A stretch of 64,000 bases of DNA from Gammaproteobacteria bacterium (GTDB lineage: Bacteria > Pseudomonadota > Gammaproteobacteria > Steroidobacterales > Steroidobacteraceae). The notes beneath the pieces are model-generated. The model saw only the letters and a program-made list of their open reading frames with translations. It had not been told where the DNA came from and searched no databases. The translations under genes were made by a program, and so were the position numbers. The stretch lies in contig CANIOW010000006.1 of assembly GCA_947469285.1 (NCBI GenBank), positions 50,044 to 114,043 of the forward strand, written 5' to 3'. This document shows, piece after piece, positions 63,793 to 64,000 of the stretch (its first letter is position 1; every line of letters starts with the position of its first letter).

Positions 63793-63900
63793 CGTCCACC
63801 CTCGAAGAGCCACACGGGGAATGACAAGCGCTATCCGCGGCTGCATTCTAGCGCGGTGACGGTAGGCGAACGTCGGTAGGGTTTCCAGCGGGAGAGAACG

Positions 63901-64000
63901 ATGCGACAGACTGACAACGGCGGTTCGGGTTGGCGGACGCTGCGGGGGGCGGCGACGTGGTGTTGGCTACTGTTCGCGCTGCCCACGCAGGCGACCAGCA
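63901..64000 (+). CDS. Exported protein, 5' part only (cut by window end)
   Basis: An ATG at 63901, preceded by GGGAGAG at a suitable distance, opens a frame that continues to the window end (33 residues). It begins MRQTDNGGSGWRTL and has a hydrophobic stretch ending FALPTQA, which looks like a signal peptide. Too little is visible to name it. It is divergent from the lipocalin gene. Confidence 0.5.
   Translation, partial: MRQTDNGGSGWRTLRGAATWCWLLFALPTQATS

Overview
The window is a gene-dense, GC-rich chromosomal segment. No intergenic gap exceeds about 210 bases, and I see no rRNA, tRNA, CRISPR array, insertion sequence or phage gene. Gene content (PlsB, ArfB, YrfG, FeoA/FeoB with a DUF6587-type partner, a SpvB/RHS giant protein, TonB-dependent receptors beside S9, M2 and M28 peptidases) suggests a gammaproteobacterium of the Xanthomonadales/Nevskiales type that lives on peptides. 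That placement is inference from gene content; no marker gene such as 16S rRNA is present.

Layout. 0-16 kb is mostly conserved housekeeping: a GMP/IMP nucleotidase, DUF3301, a PHP phosphoesterase, a DUF465-type protein, an MscS channel, ArfB, a DUF4344 protein with HQxxH in place of HExxH, PlsB, a GIY-YIG protein, small hydrolases, a cyclic-nucleotide-binding patatin, a fused HyuA-HyuB oxoprolinase, an aldo/keto reductase, a threonine-dehydratase-like enzyme and a PilZ protein. 16-24 kb holds an unknown 321-residue protein, a 2042-residue secreted SpvB/VCBS/RHS protein with a toxin-like C-terminus, and an OsmC protein. A strong terminator-like hairpin lies between osmC and the RHS gene. 24-26.3 kb is feoA-feoB-DUF6587. 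26.4-38.2 kb holds two MFS transporters, a diverged AroQ, an S41 lipoprotein protease, an active/inactive pair of amidohydrolases, an SDR, a class V aminotransferase and a TonB receptor broken by a frameshift.

38.4-61.1 kb is the most interesting part: a peptide and amino-acid catabolic island. Ten genes on the minus strand (56,075 down to 40,667) are closely spaced or overlapping. They encode a threonine/serine dehydratase-like enzyme, a TonB receptor, an S9 peptidase, two amidohydrolases (one D-aminoacylase-like), an ornithine-cyclodeaminase-family protein, a D-threonine-aldolase/D-serine-dehydratase-like enzyme, a dipeptide epimerase, an M2 peptidase and a POT transporter. Divergent from them, an XRE-cupin regulator is coupled to a YkvI-like transporter, a beta-lactamase-fold hydrolase and a Tat-exported M28-like peptidase. 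The divergent promoter carries clear inverted repeats. DoxX and aminopeptidase P genes flank the island on the other side. My inferred route is uptake by the TonB receptor, periplasmic trimming, import by the POT carrier, then epimerisation and deamination of unusual or D-configured residues. The dehydratase, type-III-fold PLP enzyme and cyclodeaminase families match the family composition of the beta-hydroxyaspartate pathway (BhcB, BhcC, BhcD).

61-64 kb contains a lower-GC FAD-dependent oxidoreductase, an unknown 181-residue protein, a lipocalin and the start of an exported protein cut by the window end.
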